Assembly (NCBI GenBank): GCA_964019155.1
Contig: OZ025241.1
Location: forward strand, 2,540,559-2,604,558
DNA length: 64,000 bases
Direction: 5' to 3'
Source: Osedax fenrisi
Lineage: Eukaryota; Annelida; Polychaeta; Sabellida; Siboglinidae
In this document: positions 45,437 to 57,699 of the stretch, one piece after another
How the letters are laid out: each line of letters begins with the position of its first letter
Numbering within the stretch: the stretch's first letter is position 1
Notes under the pieces: model-generated
Databases searched by the model: none
The model's input: the letters and a program-made list of their open reading frames with translations, nothing else
What the model was told of the DNA's origin: nothing
Translations under genes and position numbers: made by a program

Positions 45437-45640
45437 ATGTTGTTATTGTTATTGTTATTTAGGTTGAGTACTTTAATCCCGTTTAGGAGTCATCCCATCT
45501 TAAATGAAGTTTTCACTATATGGTATGTATACAGATATCCCTTCTACGGTATACGGATATCCCTTCTAAGCTATTCTTATGTATTTATACCTATTAGAAT
45601 CTGTGATTTTAACGTGAGACGATTATTTTGGTATACCATG
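45437..45640 (-). mobile_element. degenerate SINE, minus strand
   Basis: TTGTTATTGTTATTGTTATT tail, then TACTTTAATCCCGTTTAGGA, CTTAAATGAAGTTTTCACT and a TTTTAACGTGAG block, the order of the 24.96-kb SINE. The centre is rearranged by a TACGG(A)TATCCCTTCTA duplication (about 45535-45575). The tRNA head is missing. Confidence 0.65.
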
Positions 45641-45739
45641 GTATATGCATATACAATGTTAACAACCCTACTACATACAAATATAATATGTGCTGTATAA
45701 ATATAGGTAATATAGGCCGATATGTGCCATGCACGAATA

Positions 45740-46390
45740 TTAGTGGTATGGAGATTACATTAGAGGATAGATGTAGAAGGTAGAACGGAGAAAGATAGTT
45801 TGAGTGGGATTGGAGATTAAGGAATATAGATATTCAGGTCGGTTGTGGTGAAGAGAGTTATGAGTTAATAGAAGAGCTTTAAATATAATTCTAAATTTAA
45901 TTGGTAGCCAATGCAATATATGTAAATATGGGGAAATATGTATTTGTGAAAAGCGATCAATTTTAAAAATTGATCGTACTAACGCATTCTGTAGTATTTG
46001 TAATTTTTAATTTGATAGCCAGGTAAGGAGAAAAGGAGAATATTGCAGTAATAAAAAAGCGGTAATATAAAAGTTTAGGCGATAGTTATATAAACTCTAA
46101 GGGAGATGGAGTTACGGATTAGATGGAAAGAGTGAAGATGAACGTTTATAGAGCGAAGAAGATTTGAGATATATCGATGAAAATATAGAGAACTGTCAGA
46201 ATAAACATCAAGATATTTAACATTATCAGAATATAAGATATTATGATTGTTAACCATGATAAAAGGTGGGACTGTTAATGAGCGTTTGGGAGAAGGGAGA
46301 TGAAGAAATATGGTTTCTGTTTTATTGGGATTCAGTGATAGAGAGTTATTTTAAAACCAATTATGTATAGATTTACTATAGTTAGACATA
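45740..46390 (-). mobile_element. CR1/L2-like LINE fragment, decayed
   Basis: Minus strand: SLNPNKTETIFLHLPSPKRS (about 46340-46275), VNNHNILYSDNVKYLDVYSD (about 46255-46195), LLRSINVHLHSFHLIRNSIS (about 46165-46105), then WLPIKFRIIFKALLLTHNSL (about 45910-45850) and HNRPEYLYSLISNPT. This is the RT thumb and C-terminus. It stops at about 45770 and lacks everything before the thumb. Confidence 0.8.
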
Positions 46391-46512
46391 TATATATATA
46401 TATATATATATATGTGTAATTAAGTTGAATTCGTTCGTGTATACTTTTTGGAAGCAAATAACTGTTGGATATAACAATAATAATATAACAAATAAATATA
46501 TAATAATAATAA

Positions 46513-46561
46513 TGACAATTACAATATGTAGACAATATGTAGACAATATGTAGACAATATG
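46513..46561. repeat. 11-bp tandem repeat
   Basis: About four copies of ACAATATGTAG. Confidence 0.9.
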
Positions 46562-46997
46562 CCTACCAACCCGGTGTGACGCAGAACAAATAGTGTATCG
46601 ATCTCACAGAGCGAGCTCGCACAGCTTTTATTGGAAACCACCGACTCGATAACACATATAAAATACAACATCTTATACAAATGGTATATCATTTAATTAG
46701 AAAACAGAAATCTACATATGGTTATGACATCAACCGAGCGTGAAGTCTAAAAAAAATTGTTTATGCAGATATATCAATATTACGAATAAATAATACGAAT
46801 TAAATGACCAATTTGAATTAAATTCAATTAGACAAAATGTATATTATATTAATCGATACATCTGCATACTTCAACTTATAACATATATATATATATATAT
46901 ATATATATTTCCAAACAATGGTTGGTTAATAACCATAATTAATTATCCCACTTATTATCAACAACATATTAATAAAAATATGATTAATCCATTGCAG
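46562..46997. other. unique AT-rich DNA
   Basis: A short GC-richer patch at 46562-46660 without a convincing frame, then AT-rich DNA with a (TA)n near 46880-46907. Confidence 0.5.
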
Positions 46998-47100
46998 CAG
47001 TATTTACGATACATATTTAGACTGCCTGTCATAACACGAATACTGAGTAGCGTAATATCATGCTTCTCATGCCTAACGAATATAGGTATTTAGATTTCAG

Positions 47101-47161
47101 AGAGGAGGGTATGCCACACCAGTTCCAACAAGTTGCACCTAATGTAGCCTGTTCTGCACTA
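47101..47161 (+). CDS. possible small exon, unknown product
   Basis: Plus strand: acceptor ATTTCAG, 61 bases coding EEGMPHQFQQVAPNVACSAL, then a consensus donor CTA|GTAAGT. A neighbouring open stretch (46998-47085, YLRYIFRLPVITRILSSVIS) ends in a weaker donor only 15 bases upstream, so the two cannot both be exons of one transcript. Family unknown. Confidence 0.25.
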
Positions 47162-47489
47162 GTAAGTTATTTAGTGTAGGAGAGTATTTCAGATTTGTTA
47201 TAGTAGTCAGTTTTGTGTCGGTATTTGGTATCAGTATCTATTGTATTGTTGTATTATATTGTATATATATATACAGTGAAAGACTCGACAAGCCATGCTT
47301 TATCTTTCATCCAGGCTAATGTCAATCTGATATTATTATTATTATATATCGTTCATTGTATACATGTAAATTATATATCCATTTTAAATCATTGTAATTC
47401 ATTCTATTTTGTTATTTTTTTCTATTTATTTTGTTTTTTTATTTTGTATATATAATTATAATAGGTATAACCCTCATAATCACCATGTG

Positions 47490-47548
<59 letters not shown>

Positions 47549-47959
47549 AATATACAAATATATATTAACCGTCTTCAAATCGGGTCCTCCTGTTTTCAAC
47601 TTAATTAATAACATAATGTTTAATATTATACATATATATACACACACAAATAATAGTTAAGTATACGTAATGATCTACCATAGTAGACTTTATAACCTAG
47701 TCATATACATAACAACTATTAGCTAAAACTCCTACTTCATATATTGATATTATGCAACAAAATATTATTATAGTACATAATAGTATATATATATTAATAT
47801 TATATATATATAGGCTAAATATTAATTATAATGACATCAGTAATCAACACATCTATTTTATGATATTCTATATATGGTGTTCTAATTAATATAATAATAG
47901 TATATTCTAAAAAGAGTAAAAAATGTCGTATTAAATGTCGTCTAATTCTAAATGTCAAA
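47162..47959. other. AT-rich DNA with (TA)n
   Basis: A long (TA)n array at about 47490-47545 and a shorter TA/AC tract near 47632-47648. No gene seen. Confidence 0.6.
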
Positions 47960-48051
47960 TCAAAAAGTTGTCGTTATTACAGACATTATAAACGGATTCT
48001 GGTTTATACATAGCAGAGTGGCTTGCCTAAATCTAACAGCAAGTCTCGAAG
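47960..48051 (-). CDS. possible terminal exon downstream of the next entry
   Basis: Minus strand: acceptor-like ACGAATAATAG (AG at 48053-48052) followed by GC-richer sequence. If joined in phase with the exon at 48252-48170 it reads LRDLLLDLGKPLCYV and stops at once. In another frame it reads SRLAVRFRQATLLCINQNPF to a stop at 47960-47962. Which frame is used, if any, cannot be decided. Confidence 0.2.
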
Positions 48052-48119
48052 CTATTATTCGTATTATCGTTATACATGATAGATAATATAAACAGGTTTC
48101 ACTATGTATATATAAATAG

Positions 48120-48166
<47 letters not shown>

Positions 48167-48169
48167 TAC

Positions 48170-48252
48170 CGTGCTTATGGCTGGTACCTCTTTCATGAAC
48201 ATAATAATGAATACACAGATACAAAAGCCGAGAAAGATTGCACCGGCGCTTG
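48170..48252 (-). CDS. possible exon encoding a transmembrane segment
   Basis: Minus strand: pyrimidine-rich acceptor GTTCTCTTGATTTAG, 83 bases reading SAGAIFLGFCICVFIIMF then MKEVPAIST, and donor ACG|GTAAAT. The hydrophobic run of about 18 residues ending in MKE looks like the last membrane helix of a carrier-type protein. A (TA)n array sits in the putative intron. A second frame is also open, so the assignment is tentative. Confidence 0.3.
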
Positions 48253-48476
48253 CTAAATCAAGAGAACACTTCGTTGTTTTACCTGATCACGAGCATTTAT
48301 AGGTCAAATGTCACGGTGTGATAGGGTGAGATTTTTACGCTAGTAAAGTTCGGTCAGGTGGACACATGGACAGTTGATATATTACGTGGATATATCTGTC
48401 CAACTTGCCATCTGCATAACAATATTACCATGGTACACAAACTACGCATTTAACGAATTGTCACACGCGCGCACAC

Positions 48477-48478
<2 letters not shown>

Positions 48479-48512
<34 letters not shown>
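48479..48512. repeat. (TA)n microsatellite
   Basis: TA array with an adjoining CACACA tract. Confidence 0.9.
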
Positions 48513-48517
<5 letters not shown>

Positions 48518-48613
48518 GATTAATACACACACATAGTGGGGATCAAAAATCAATACATTTGACTTATTGATTGATTGAATGTAATTTAATTTAAATTTGC
48601 ACGAACATATATA

Positions 48614-48649
<36 letters not shown>

Positions 48650-48653
48650 CAAA

Positions 48654-48885
48654 CTGCCTGTGTGGCTCAGATGACTAAGGCTTCAAACATACAAGAAGTA
48701 TGACCCGTCTTCGAGCCTCGTCCGGAGTAAAATACTATTTAGAAGTGAACTTATGTAATTGTGTATAAATAAATGATCAGCTTTCGTTAAAACCATGGAT
48801 GCCATAACATGAGCGCGGCTACGAAAGGACATTAGAGCCATATTTGGTTATAGGTGAAAACTTCATTTAAGTTCGATATATGCAT
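48654..48885 (+). mobile_element. tRNA-derived SINE, plus strand
   Basis: Head CTGCCTGTGTGGCTCAGATG (box A), degenerate box B TCTTCGAGCCTCG near 48712-48724, then the family body (GTGAACTTATGTAATTGTGT, AACCATGGATGCCATAACAT) to about 48885. The (AATAAC)n tail is missing. Confidence 0.8.
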
Positions 48886-49270
48886 TCGAATCTAAAGCCC
48901 ATAGAATACTCTTAGATATAACATACAGATAAAGTAAAAATAATATCTATATATATATATATATATATATATCTATATCCACCGGAATAAGAAGGAAAAT
49001 AGGACACTATGATCTTCTCTTAGACATGGTTGTACTTAGAAAATTTACTTTGTTTTTTGTTCTAGACATGAATGGCTAGCTAAAATGATATTGCAGTTGG
49101 ATCAGTTGAAGGCAGTAGAAAGAGAAATGGGATGAATGATATATTGGACCGGTCTGATATCACTTTGCGCGAACTCTTTAATAAGATTGATGATTGTGAA
49201 TAATTAAGGAAGTTGTATTCGTCATTATTATATGCTCCTCCTGTAGGTATACTACATAATCTTCACGGGA
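48886..49270. other. unique DNA, no gene seen
   Basis: A (TA)n tract at about 48948-48972, then mixed-composition DNA without a clear frame. Confidence 0.5.
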
Positions 49271-49647
49271 CTTAAGCCGTGTACACACCGCTAGCATCAA
49301 ACACGGCGATTTGTTACTGTGCTTGTTACTGCACTTGATGCTAGGTATAAATGATTATGTGTGTCCAGATAGCGAGCATCAAGTACTGCATGTGTGGCGA
49401 CTTGTTACTAGAGGCCGGCGATTTGTTACTGGGTATATTTATCAAAATGGAACGAGTTGAATTTGACGGCGACTTGTTACTAGAGGCTGGCGACTTGTTA
49501 CTGCGCTTGGTACCGCGCAAATAGCTGTTCACATAGCGAGCATCAAGCACCGGTTACTCGAATATAGAACCTTGATAGATTTTAGGCGGCGACTTGTTAC
49601 TGCACTTGATGCTGTACTTGATTCTAGCGGTGTGTACACAGCTTAAG
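49271..49647. mobile_element. TTAA-flanked TIR element, 367 bp
   Basis: TTAA (49272-49275) then GCCGTGTACACACCGCTAG at the left; the right end is the reverse complement with two mismatches over 25 bases, followed by TTAA (49643-49646). The interior holds six copies of GGCGA(C/T)TTGTTACT and two of GCGAGCATCAAG. No transposase. A TTAA target duplication is the piggyBac signature; that link is inferred from the target only. Confidence 0.8.
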
Positions 49648-49876
49648 GGTTCATCGTTGTAATATACCAACATACCAACGTCCCAACGTACCATGTTAGT
49701 AAGCGTATTTGTAACGTACCGATGTCCCAACATACTATCTGTATACATATACATGTACGTTGGTAAGTTGGGATGATACGTCGACATTTAGAACCAACGT
49801 ACCATCTGAATTTACATGTAAATGAATACAGATGGAATGTTGGTACATTGGTATGTTACAAAAAACTCACCCTTAA
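49643..49876. mobile_element. second TTAA-flanked TIR element, 226 bp
   Basis: Begins at the TTAA that ends the previous element, with GGGTTCATCGTTGTAATATACC, and ends with an inverted copy (GGTATGTTAC ... ACTCACCC) before TTAA (49873-49876). The interior is full of direct and inverted CCAACGTACC/GGTACGTTGG motifs. Non-coding. The two elements abut and share one TTAA. Confidence 0.7.
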
Positions 49877-50865
49877 GTAACTAAGTAAGTATATATATAT
49901 ATATTTAAATTTTATTAACCATTATTTTTCGAATTAACTTCTCCATTCTATCAATATATATATGAATTAATTATATATATTTAATTAATATATATATATA
50001 TGTATATATAAATATATATTAAGTAAGACACTGATTTGTATTCGGATATGTTTATTGAGTTTAGTGTGTGATATACACTCAACATAAATTATACATATAA
50101 TACAGTTTATAATATAAACTTTATATGTATATATATATATATATATACGCTATTAGTCAGTATAACGATTGTTAGAAAACAAATTATCAATAAAGTATTA
50201 TGCTTTTGTGTTAATGCCAGGGTGACCATGAACAGATGGTTATGGTAACCTCAGGATAGTTTGAGATTTATGAGTCATCTATAGCTTAATACATTCTCAG
50301 AAGTGATTTATTTATTAACTTCTGATCTTAGATGATTCTAAATTCAGATATAGTTTTAAACGTAAATATCTTAATTTATTATCTCTAAAGTAATCGTTAG
50401 AATTTTTTATTTGATTGATTAAGTTAATTCAGAATCGATTACTTTATTTGTTACATCTAATATTTAGGCTAATTCCTCCTATTATAGAACAAAATACTAA
50501 CATGGAGTCAATTAATTATGCTATGATATTTCATTATAAAGAAAGAACACCAGTTTAATTAAATAAAGCGATAATTCCATTAATTGATAATAATACAAAA
50601 TATACTACTAATAAATATATATCACCAAATGTATGTGTACATATATCTGCTGATATTCCTGTAGATATCAATCGAAACGTGGAAACGGTAAGAATAACTA
50701 TTGTTATGTGCACATGAAGGACATATAAGTACATGTAATATTAACCAATTGTAAGAAATACTATAATGGATGATGAGTTTATACTATAATGTGTACATGT
50801 AATGTACTTACAGCAAGTTACTATAGTAACATCGATTTAGAAAATCAAGAAAAGCAAAGTTAAAG
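49877..50865. other. AT-rich DNA, no gene seen
   Basis: Short (TA)n tracts near 49890-49905, 49990-50003 and 50128-50148. Otherwise featureless. Confidence 0.5.
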
Positions 50866-52445
50866 AATGGATGATTCCTAATAAAGAAACTGTGGACAAA
50901 CGGCGAAAAGGTGTTACAATTGGAAAAAAGTCTTATGAGGAAACCTTTTTTAATACTATATCATTTATTCCTATCAAAGTTAAACAATGATGTAACCAAT
51001 GAAGATATTGCATCATACATTTGTAAAGAATGTAACATTGTAAAGAATGTTCAATGGAGAAATATTACTTCTCAACATTTGTCTCCTTATTTAGATAAGT
51101 CTGATTAACTATATACAAGATACATATAACTATGAAAGATGGCCTTATGGTATCTTAATTAAACGTGTTTAATAAATAAAATAATAACAATACTGTTAAT
51201 ATTGATAATTATAAATAATAAAGGATTAACATAATATATTTACATATGTATTTTCCTTAAACTGTAATGGTTTCAAGAACAAGGCTAATATTATTATGTA
51301 TACTTATCCTAATATTGATTTATTTTTTTACAGGAACACTGACTTTTCTCTGAGGAATGTTCTATGTTCATAAATAATAATACACATTATATTGGTTATG
51401 GTAATGCATTTTTTGATATCACAACATTGAGAATGGCAAACCTTTTGATGGTGTTATTTTATGTGTAAAAAGGGAATATATAAATATATAAATAGTATGC
51501 AATCTGAATATGATTGGCGTATTAAATTATTCGATTTCTACATTATTAATATATATCTAACGTATTAGAGGCCTACTAATATTAATTTATCTGAAAGTCT
51601 TCTTGAAAGTTCAACTGTTATTATATTGCGAATATTAAATTTCATTTAATTATTGTTTAGTTGGAGATTTATACTAATATGTGATACTAATATATCTAAT
51701 CCTGATTCATATTTTAGTAATACTTTAATAAATATTGTGAAGATAATAATGATATTATGTCAGATAAATCATTGCTATAATCCGATAGCTAAGTATTTGT
51801 GTTAGTTCGGTGTGGAATACTTGTTTGTGGTTAGATCATTTATTATCCATTGTTGATATGAATACATTTATTTAGATATTAAAATTAAGTATTCCTTTGT
51901 ATTATCAGATCATATTTCAGTAGTTTTTTAAATCAGAATAATATTCATTGCTTAATTAGCTATAATATTGGTATTATTTATAATAAAATTCGATGGAATA
52001 GATTTAATAAGAAACCAAATTTTAAATATAATATTGATGCTAAGTTTAAATTAGGAACAATTAATCAATACTATACTCTTTTGACAGTAATAGGTTACCA
52101 ATGATTCGGATTACTCATATAATCCTACTTGTATATTGTTTTAAAGATATATATTTAGTATCTAATAAATGTAAATATACACGACGTATATTGCACTTAC
52201 GGAGTGGAATATACATGAGTAACATGTTATTGCCAGATATTATTATTTAACCTGGAAATATTATAAAAAAAAACATTGGCTGGTATATGATGTGATAATA
52301 TGGTTACTTCGTATATGCGACCTAGTAAATTGAGATGTAATCAATCAGAATCTATTAAGATTTCTATAAAATTAATTAAAGATCGTAATAATTATTATAT
52401 ACAAACAATTAATTTTTGGAAGGTTATTTCAAATAATCTTAAGAA
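50866..52445 (+). mobile_element. LINE fragment: ORF1 end and endonuclease
   Basis: Plus strand: an ORF1 C-terminus (50911-51108; NEDIASYICKECNIVKNVQW, then after stops YERWPYGILIKR), then an ORF2 start with FSLNCNGFKNKANIIM (about 51250), IDLFF with a QEHWLFSEECSMF-like continuation in another frame (about 51320-51370), LSDHISVVF (about 51905-51930), IRWNRFNKKPNFKYN (about 51990) and a Lys-rich linker to about 52445. This is the order ORF1-endonuclease of a Jockey-like LINE. It is cut before the RT and has many stops. Confidence 0.65.
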
Positions 52446-52470
52446 AAATAAAGTATTATAAATATATACA

Positions 52471-52508
<38 letters not shown>

Positions 52509-52743
52509 TATATTAAATATACTATTAAATATATTACTATTATATATTACTCCTATATATTACTACTATATTACTATAGTAACTATAGTTTATTACTCTA
52601 GTAAATAAAGTATACTTTATTACTATTTAAAAGAGATCAATGTCTATATGTTGTCAGTATACAAGATTAATAAATTTAAAATAAGGATTTTTAGCGGGTA
52701 CTATTTAAAACGAGGAAATCCTAATTTTAAAATATGTTCACAT

Positions 52744-52790
<47 letters not shown>

Positions 52791-53775
52791 GTGAAATTCA
52801 GAAATAAGAGAAAATCATATATTTAAAATATAACAGTTCTAGTTGTAATTTCATTGAGATAAATAACAGAATACAATGAGTTTATTCGTATGCTAGTATA
52901 AACGTATAATATAGTGGTACAATATTATACTATATTGGTCCTACGTATATGATAATAATGGCATGCAAACCTTTGTTGTAATAGATGAATGTATCCCCAT
53001 TTTGATGTGAATATTTATAATGAACCCTACACCCTTCACGTAATAACTAGAGCAATACCTTTAATTAATTTATACATTAAGTTTTATTTTAATTCTATTT
53101 TTTTTAATAATGTTATTTACAAATTTAAATTTGTATAAATAGTAATAATGGAGATATTATATATATATATATATATATATAAATATGTTAGAAATAAATA
53201 TAAATGTTAGTTGTAGTAGTAGTAACGTTACAGGAAGTTTATATTAAATATATCAACTTAGATTACTAACTATACAATATATTATATACATATATGTAGT
53301 ATATAAATAAATAAATAAATCAAATTTATTATTTCATGTTTAAAGCATGACATAATGGAGATGTTAATAAACATATATATTTGTTTTTTATTTGTGATAA
53401 CTTCCCCAATTATCATATTCAGGATAAGTTAGATTCTCATGAGTATAAAAATGTAAATATAAATAATTAAGACGTAAAGAAAATAATTACGTATCAATAC
53501 GTCAAGTTACAAATAAATTATGTAAAGAATACAAAATATGTATCAATACTAATAATATAATAATAATATCAGATTCAGTTGATGACCGAGATCAAAAACC
53601 CAGGTATAGTATAGAAGTTCTATTGAGCTTATCGAGATACCAACCTGCTCTTGGTAATGAGAGAATTAATATAAAAACGAACAAATATAAAGAGTATATA
53701 TATTTTGCAATTCTATTTTGTTCATTCGTGTTCTGTCTCATAACAAATCAATACAATAAAATTAAATCAATCTCT
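52446..53775. other. AT-rich DNA with (TA)n
   Basis: (TA)n arrays at about 52470-52503, 52747-52789 and 53157-53181. A short plus-strand frame at 53623-53808 is not recognised. Confidence 0.5.
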
Positions 53776-53779
53776 CAAT

Positions 53780-54400
53780 ACCAAGAAATCATCATGTATA
53801 TAAAATAATAATAAAATGTAATACAAATATATGATAAAATATTAAAAAATGTTATTAAGAATATTCTATTTAACCGAAATATATATAAGGAGCGATTATA
53901 GGTAAATAACTTACAAATTGAACTATGCAAATAATGCTTGTTATATATTCTAAACATATATTTATAAATAGATATATTTATTATATCTTTAAATTTAAGA
54001 ATGTTATGTCTTAAAAAAATGTGATAAATATGGGTTTTATTATCAAGTTTATATATTGCACTCATACATTATTTTGTAAAATTTGAATGCATTTTATATT
54101 GCTATGGTAAGTAATTCCCCATATAATAGAACAATAATTAACATGACTATGAAAAAAAGAAAAATATAGCATAACTCATGTATTAATATTAAATTTATAT
54201 TTATATCTATGTAGTAAATTAATTCCATAGTAAAGTTTATTTGTAATATTATTTATTTGCATTTTCTAATTACGATTTTCGTCAATTAAAATGCCTAGGA
54301 ATTTAAAATGAGTTGATTGTTTTATGACAATATTATTTATTTTGATGTTCAAGTCAAGTTTAAAAACAAAAAATGTAAAGTTATATAAAAAATCACAGAA
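53780..54400 (-). mobile_element. LINE C-terminal fragment, decayed
   Basis: Minus strand: FKLDLNIKINNIVI and FKFLGILIDEN (about 54360-54265), INLLHRYKYKFN (about 54215-54180), VNYCSIIWGITYHSNIKCIQ (about 54145-54080), then LKFKDIINISIYKYMFRIYN (about 54000-53935). This is the thumb and C-terminal helix region of a Jockey/CR1-group LINE, frameshifted. Confidence 0.75.
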
Positions 54401-54639
54401 ACGAGTTGAGTTCTGAATGCCAAACTATAAAAGGAATAGAATAACTAAACAAATAAAAATGAAAAATAAAAACTAAAACAAATTGGTTTTATAAATAATA
54501 CCCGTAAAAAATAATAAAATTAGATAATCAATTGTTTAATTGATTTTCATATTTTGATAAAAGTTGTTTTTAATATTTTTTTAAAGTTTATCATATACAT
54601 TTTTGTAAATAATAATTTATTAGGACATACATTTTTCAT

Positions 54640-55060
54640 GATTTAGGGCCTTTAAATGATAATGATTTATGATGAAGGCTTGATTTTATATAAGGTTATT
54701 TGAAATTGTGAACAGTATTTTTGTATAAATTGTTATATCTAGGAAATAATATTGATATCCTGCTTGGGCATTTATTTAAATGTACATTGTGCATGAATAC
54801 TATATTTGTTAAGTTATTAAATCTTTAAATTTTAATATATTAGAACATAAAAATAAATTATTAGTATTAGTCAAAATAAAAATATTAATGACAATTTTAA
54901 AGATATTTTTATATACAATTCAAACAGACTTTTTTTGTAGAGTTGAAATACATTGAAGGTTATTATTACAAATTATTTCCCCAAATTTGTAAACAATACA
55001 TGATATGAGGAAAAAATAAAGAATTGTAAAGTAGCTATTAAATACATATTGGTAAATAAC
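54640..55060 (-). mobile_element. second LINE C-terminal fragment, decayed
   Basis: Minus strand: FPHIMYCLQIWGNNL (about 55010-54970), CISTLQKKSV (about 54955-54925), FLCSNILKFKDLIT (about 54865-54820), CPSRISILFPRYNNL (about 54775-54735), NTVHNFK and HKSLSFKG (about 54720-54650). It covers the same domain as the neighbour at 53.8-54.4 kb but is an independent copy in the same direction. Confidence 0.7.
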
Positions 55061-55070
55061 TCAGCTTTCT

Positions 55071-55202
<132 letters not shown>

Positions 55203-55426
55203 CAAAGTATGTCCTACTCGCATTACTACGAATTTCGTCGTAGCGAATTCGAGTTCCCATATTGTCATCCAGTTAATGATATAATTAGGTTATTTTTGTA
55301 GAAGGAGACATCTATAATTAGGTGTAAACGATAATGTCAATTTAGCATCTGAAAATAGAGAGTTATTAATCGAATTATTTATTATGTTGGGTAAATCCGA
55401 CATAATAATCTATAGATCAAGTTTAA

Positions 55427-55460
<34 letters not shown>

Positions 55461-55576
55461 TTACCAGTAGCGGTGCATATTCTAAGAGAAACCCTATACT
55501 AATACAATATGCATTTCAACCTAATTACAACTAGGGCCCCTTACTCATATCCAACCACACCAGTATCAACTACTCA

Positions 55577-55820
55577 ACCTTCCTTTCCAATTATCATGTC
55601 ACACCCAAACCAAATACCAAACTCGAATATAACTACTAACACCTCATCCACAGAGTGAGTCACCTCTCTATTATGAAGCCTGGTAATTGGACGTCCTCTA
55701 AATCGATACACTCCATGATCACTGCTGGCTCCACGATGAAGGAGCTGAATGTCACAAACGCCACAAATAGGTTTTTATTATTGGAGTCTTTCACTTGATT
55801 TACGAGCCCAATCTTGAATT
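55577..55820 (-). CDS. possible coding patch with two open frames, product unknown
   Basis: GC-richer than its flanks. One minus-strand frame (about 55774-55577) reads PICGVCDIQLLHRGASSDHG and on to IIGKEG before a stop. An overlapping frame (about 55820-55663) reads NLFVAFVTFSSFIVEPAVIM and LEDVQLPGFIIER to a stop. The first has a CxxC and basic stretches. Neither matches a family I know; an old repeat is as likely as an exon. Confidence 0.25.
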
Positions 55821-55869
55821 ATCCTGCCAGCTTTTTCACCCATGGAGACCGATGTTATATATTGTGTTT

Positions 55870-56833
55870 ATATAATTACTATGCGTGTATCATGTGTATA
55901 TCTTACTATCAATCACTATACAATGCACATAGTGTCACTTACCGTAGTCTAATAAATAATATACTAAACTTTAGTTTAGTAACTAAAGCCTTTAATCTTT
56001 CCAATAAATTAACAATTATTTTTTAATATGACAATTAACTTGGCGGCCAACTTCGATATCCCTGTTTAGATTATATATTATCACTATTATATTTAATATA
56101 TAATAATCATAAAAACTATCGAATATATAATATTTAAATTTATAATATTTATAACTTATTTTATAATAAATATAAAGTAATGCTATAGTTTTTATATAGC
56201 CGAAGAACGATATACGAAACAGAGGGAGAAAACTAAAAACATAGACATCTTTAATAGCTGCGACTGGGAATAAAATACGAATTATGAACACAAATCACAG
56301 ACCGAGAAAGATAGAAATTAATTTCAAGATATTGTCGACTAGGTAATCGACAATTGTAAGTCAGTAATAGTATTCTAAATATAGATTACTATAAATTATA
56401 TGTAAAACTATAAATAGTTACAGCCCACTAAATTCAATAATTCGTATAGTTCTATAGAGAGGGCTTGTCGATATTATTTATTATATTACCTTTACCTAAT
56501 CTTCAATTTATTATATATTGTATATACCTCATTAATTACATAATATAAACAAGAAAATGATATGCATGATACACATGTAGATTCATACTATGGCATAATA
56601 TACATTTAGAGTCTATGTTAATCTATAGTCGGTTACTATATATTCTACTTACTATATATTCCGCTATTATTTCATATATTATATTGGGAAGTATCATAAA
56701 CATCTGATATGACACCCCCGTATTCGCGATATGTAACAAATATACTCGCCCATTTATACATGTAATGCCTGACAACACGGTTTATCAATAATGGTTCCCA
56801 CTAACTGTAGACTATATATAATCAGCCGCCTTC
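55870..56833. other. AT-rich DNA, no gene seen
   Basis: Only short noise-like frames. Confidence 0.5.
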
Positions 56834-56959
56834 ATGGTGCTCAAAACCAAGGATAATGTCTACTGGCCAGGAATGCGACAAGAGTTTACTGATATAGTCA
56901 ATAACTGCAGTGACTGTCAAACTTACGAATCCAAGGCACATTATAAACTAGTGATGTAA
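56834..56959 (+). pseudogene. Ty3/gypsy-type integrase zinc-finger fragment
   Basis: 42 open codons reading VLKTKDNVYWPGMRQEFTD followed by NCSDCQTYESKAHY and a stop. The VYWPGM...C-x2-C pattern is the second half of the H2C2 zinc-binding domain at the N-terminus of Ty3/gypsy integrases. The His pair upstream is not intact and no LTR or other pol domain is visible nearby, so this is an isolated relic. Confidence 0.7.
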
Positions 56960-57009
56960 ATGATGCTCAAATCTAAAGCATCGATGCAGTATCAGTCTCA
57001 GTTACCTAA

Positions 57010-57456
57010 TGCATCGAAGTATACTATAGTATATAGACTATAGACTATAGACTATAGTCTCATTTTCAATTAAATAATTATACTATAGGTCTCAGAATTA
57101 TGTGTTACCTAAAGCGTCGATGCATTCTCAAACTCTATAAAATGCACTGATATTAACAAAGTCGTTTTTATTGAAGGCATTATTTAAGGAAGATGACAGT
57201 ACGATATTATATAACGTCACAGTACGTTGTGATTTAAGGAGACAGTAAAATATGATGTAATGTTACAGTACGTTATGCTGGATGGTAATAGTACGATATG
57301 ATAATACTTGAAAGTATGATTTGATGAAATTACGATATTATGGAATGTAACATGACGGTATGATATGATATAACGTGATAGTGCATTGTGTTAGAGTGGA
57401 CAACATCATATGATATAACGTGATAGTACGGTGTGCTGGAAGGTGACATTGCGATC
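57010..57456. repeat. degenerate tandem repeats
   Basis: An ACTATAG array near 57020-57058, then at 57184-57456 a loose repeat of about 40 bp built on GACAGTACGATATGATATAA and ACGTGATAGTACG-like blocks, with the clearest copies near 57365-57380 and 57410-57430. Confidence 0.6.
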
Positions 57457-57699
57457 TAATGTATTTTTGCACGCCTACATTTTCATTTTTGAGCAATTAT
57501 GTGATTTTTTATTTATTTATTTTTGAACATGCAATTATATACTTATCAACAAATTAAAAATTATAAATTCCTATTACATTGTCATGATATTTAAATGCAA
57601 TTGTAAGGATATTTAATGCGATTATTTAACATGTATTATTCACTGTTTTATTATATTTGTAGTAGACCCTTACGAAAATTGTTTTGAAACGGGTTCGAA

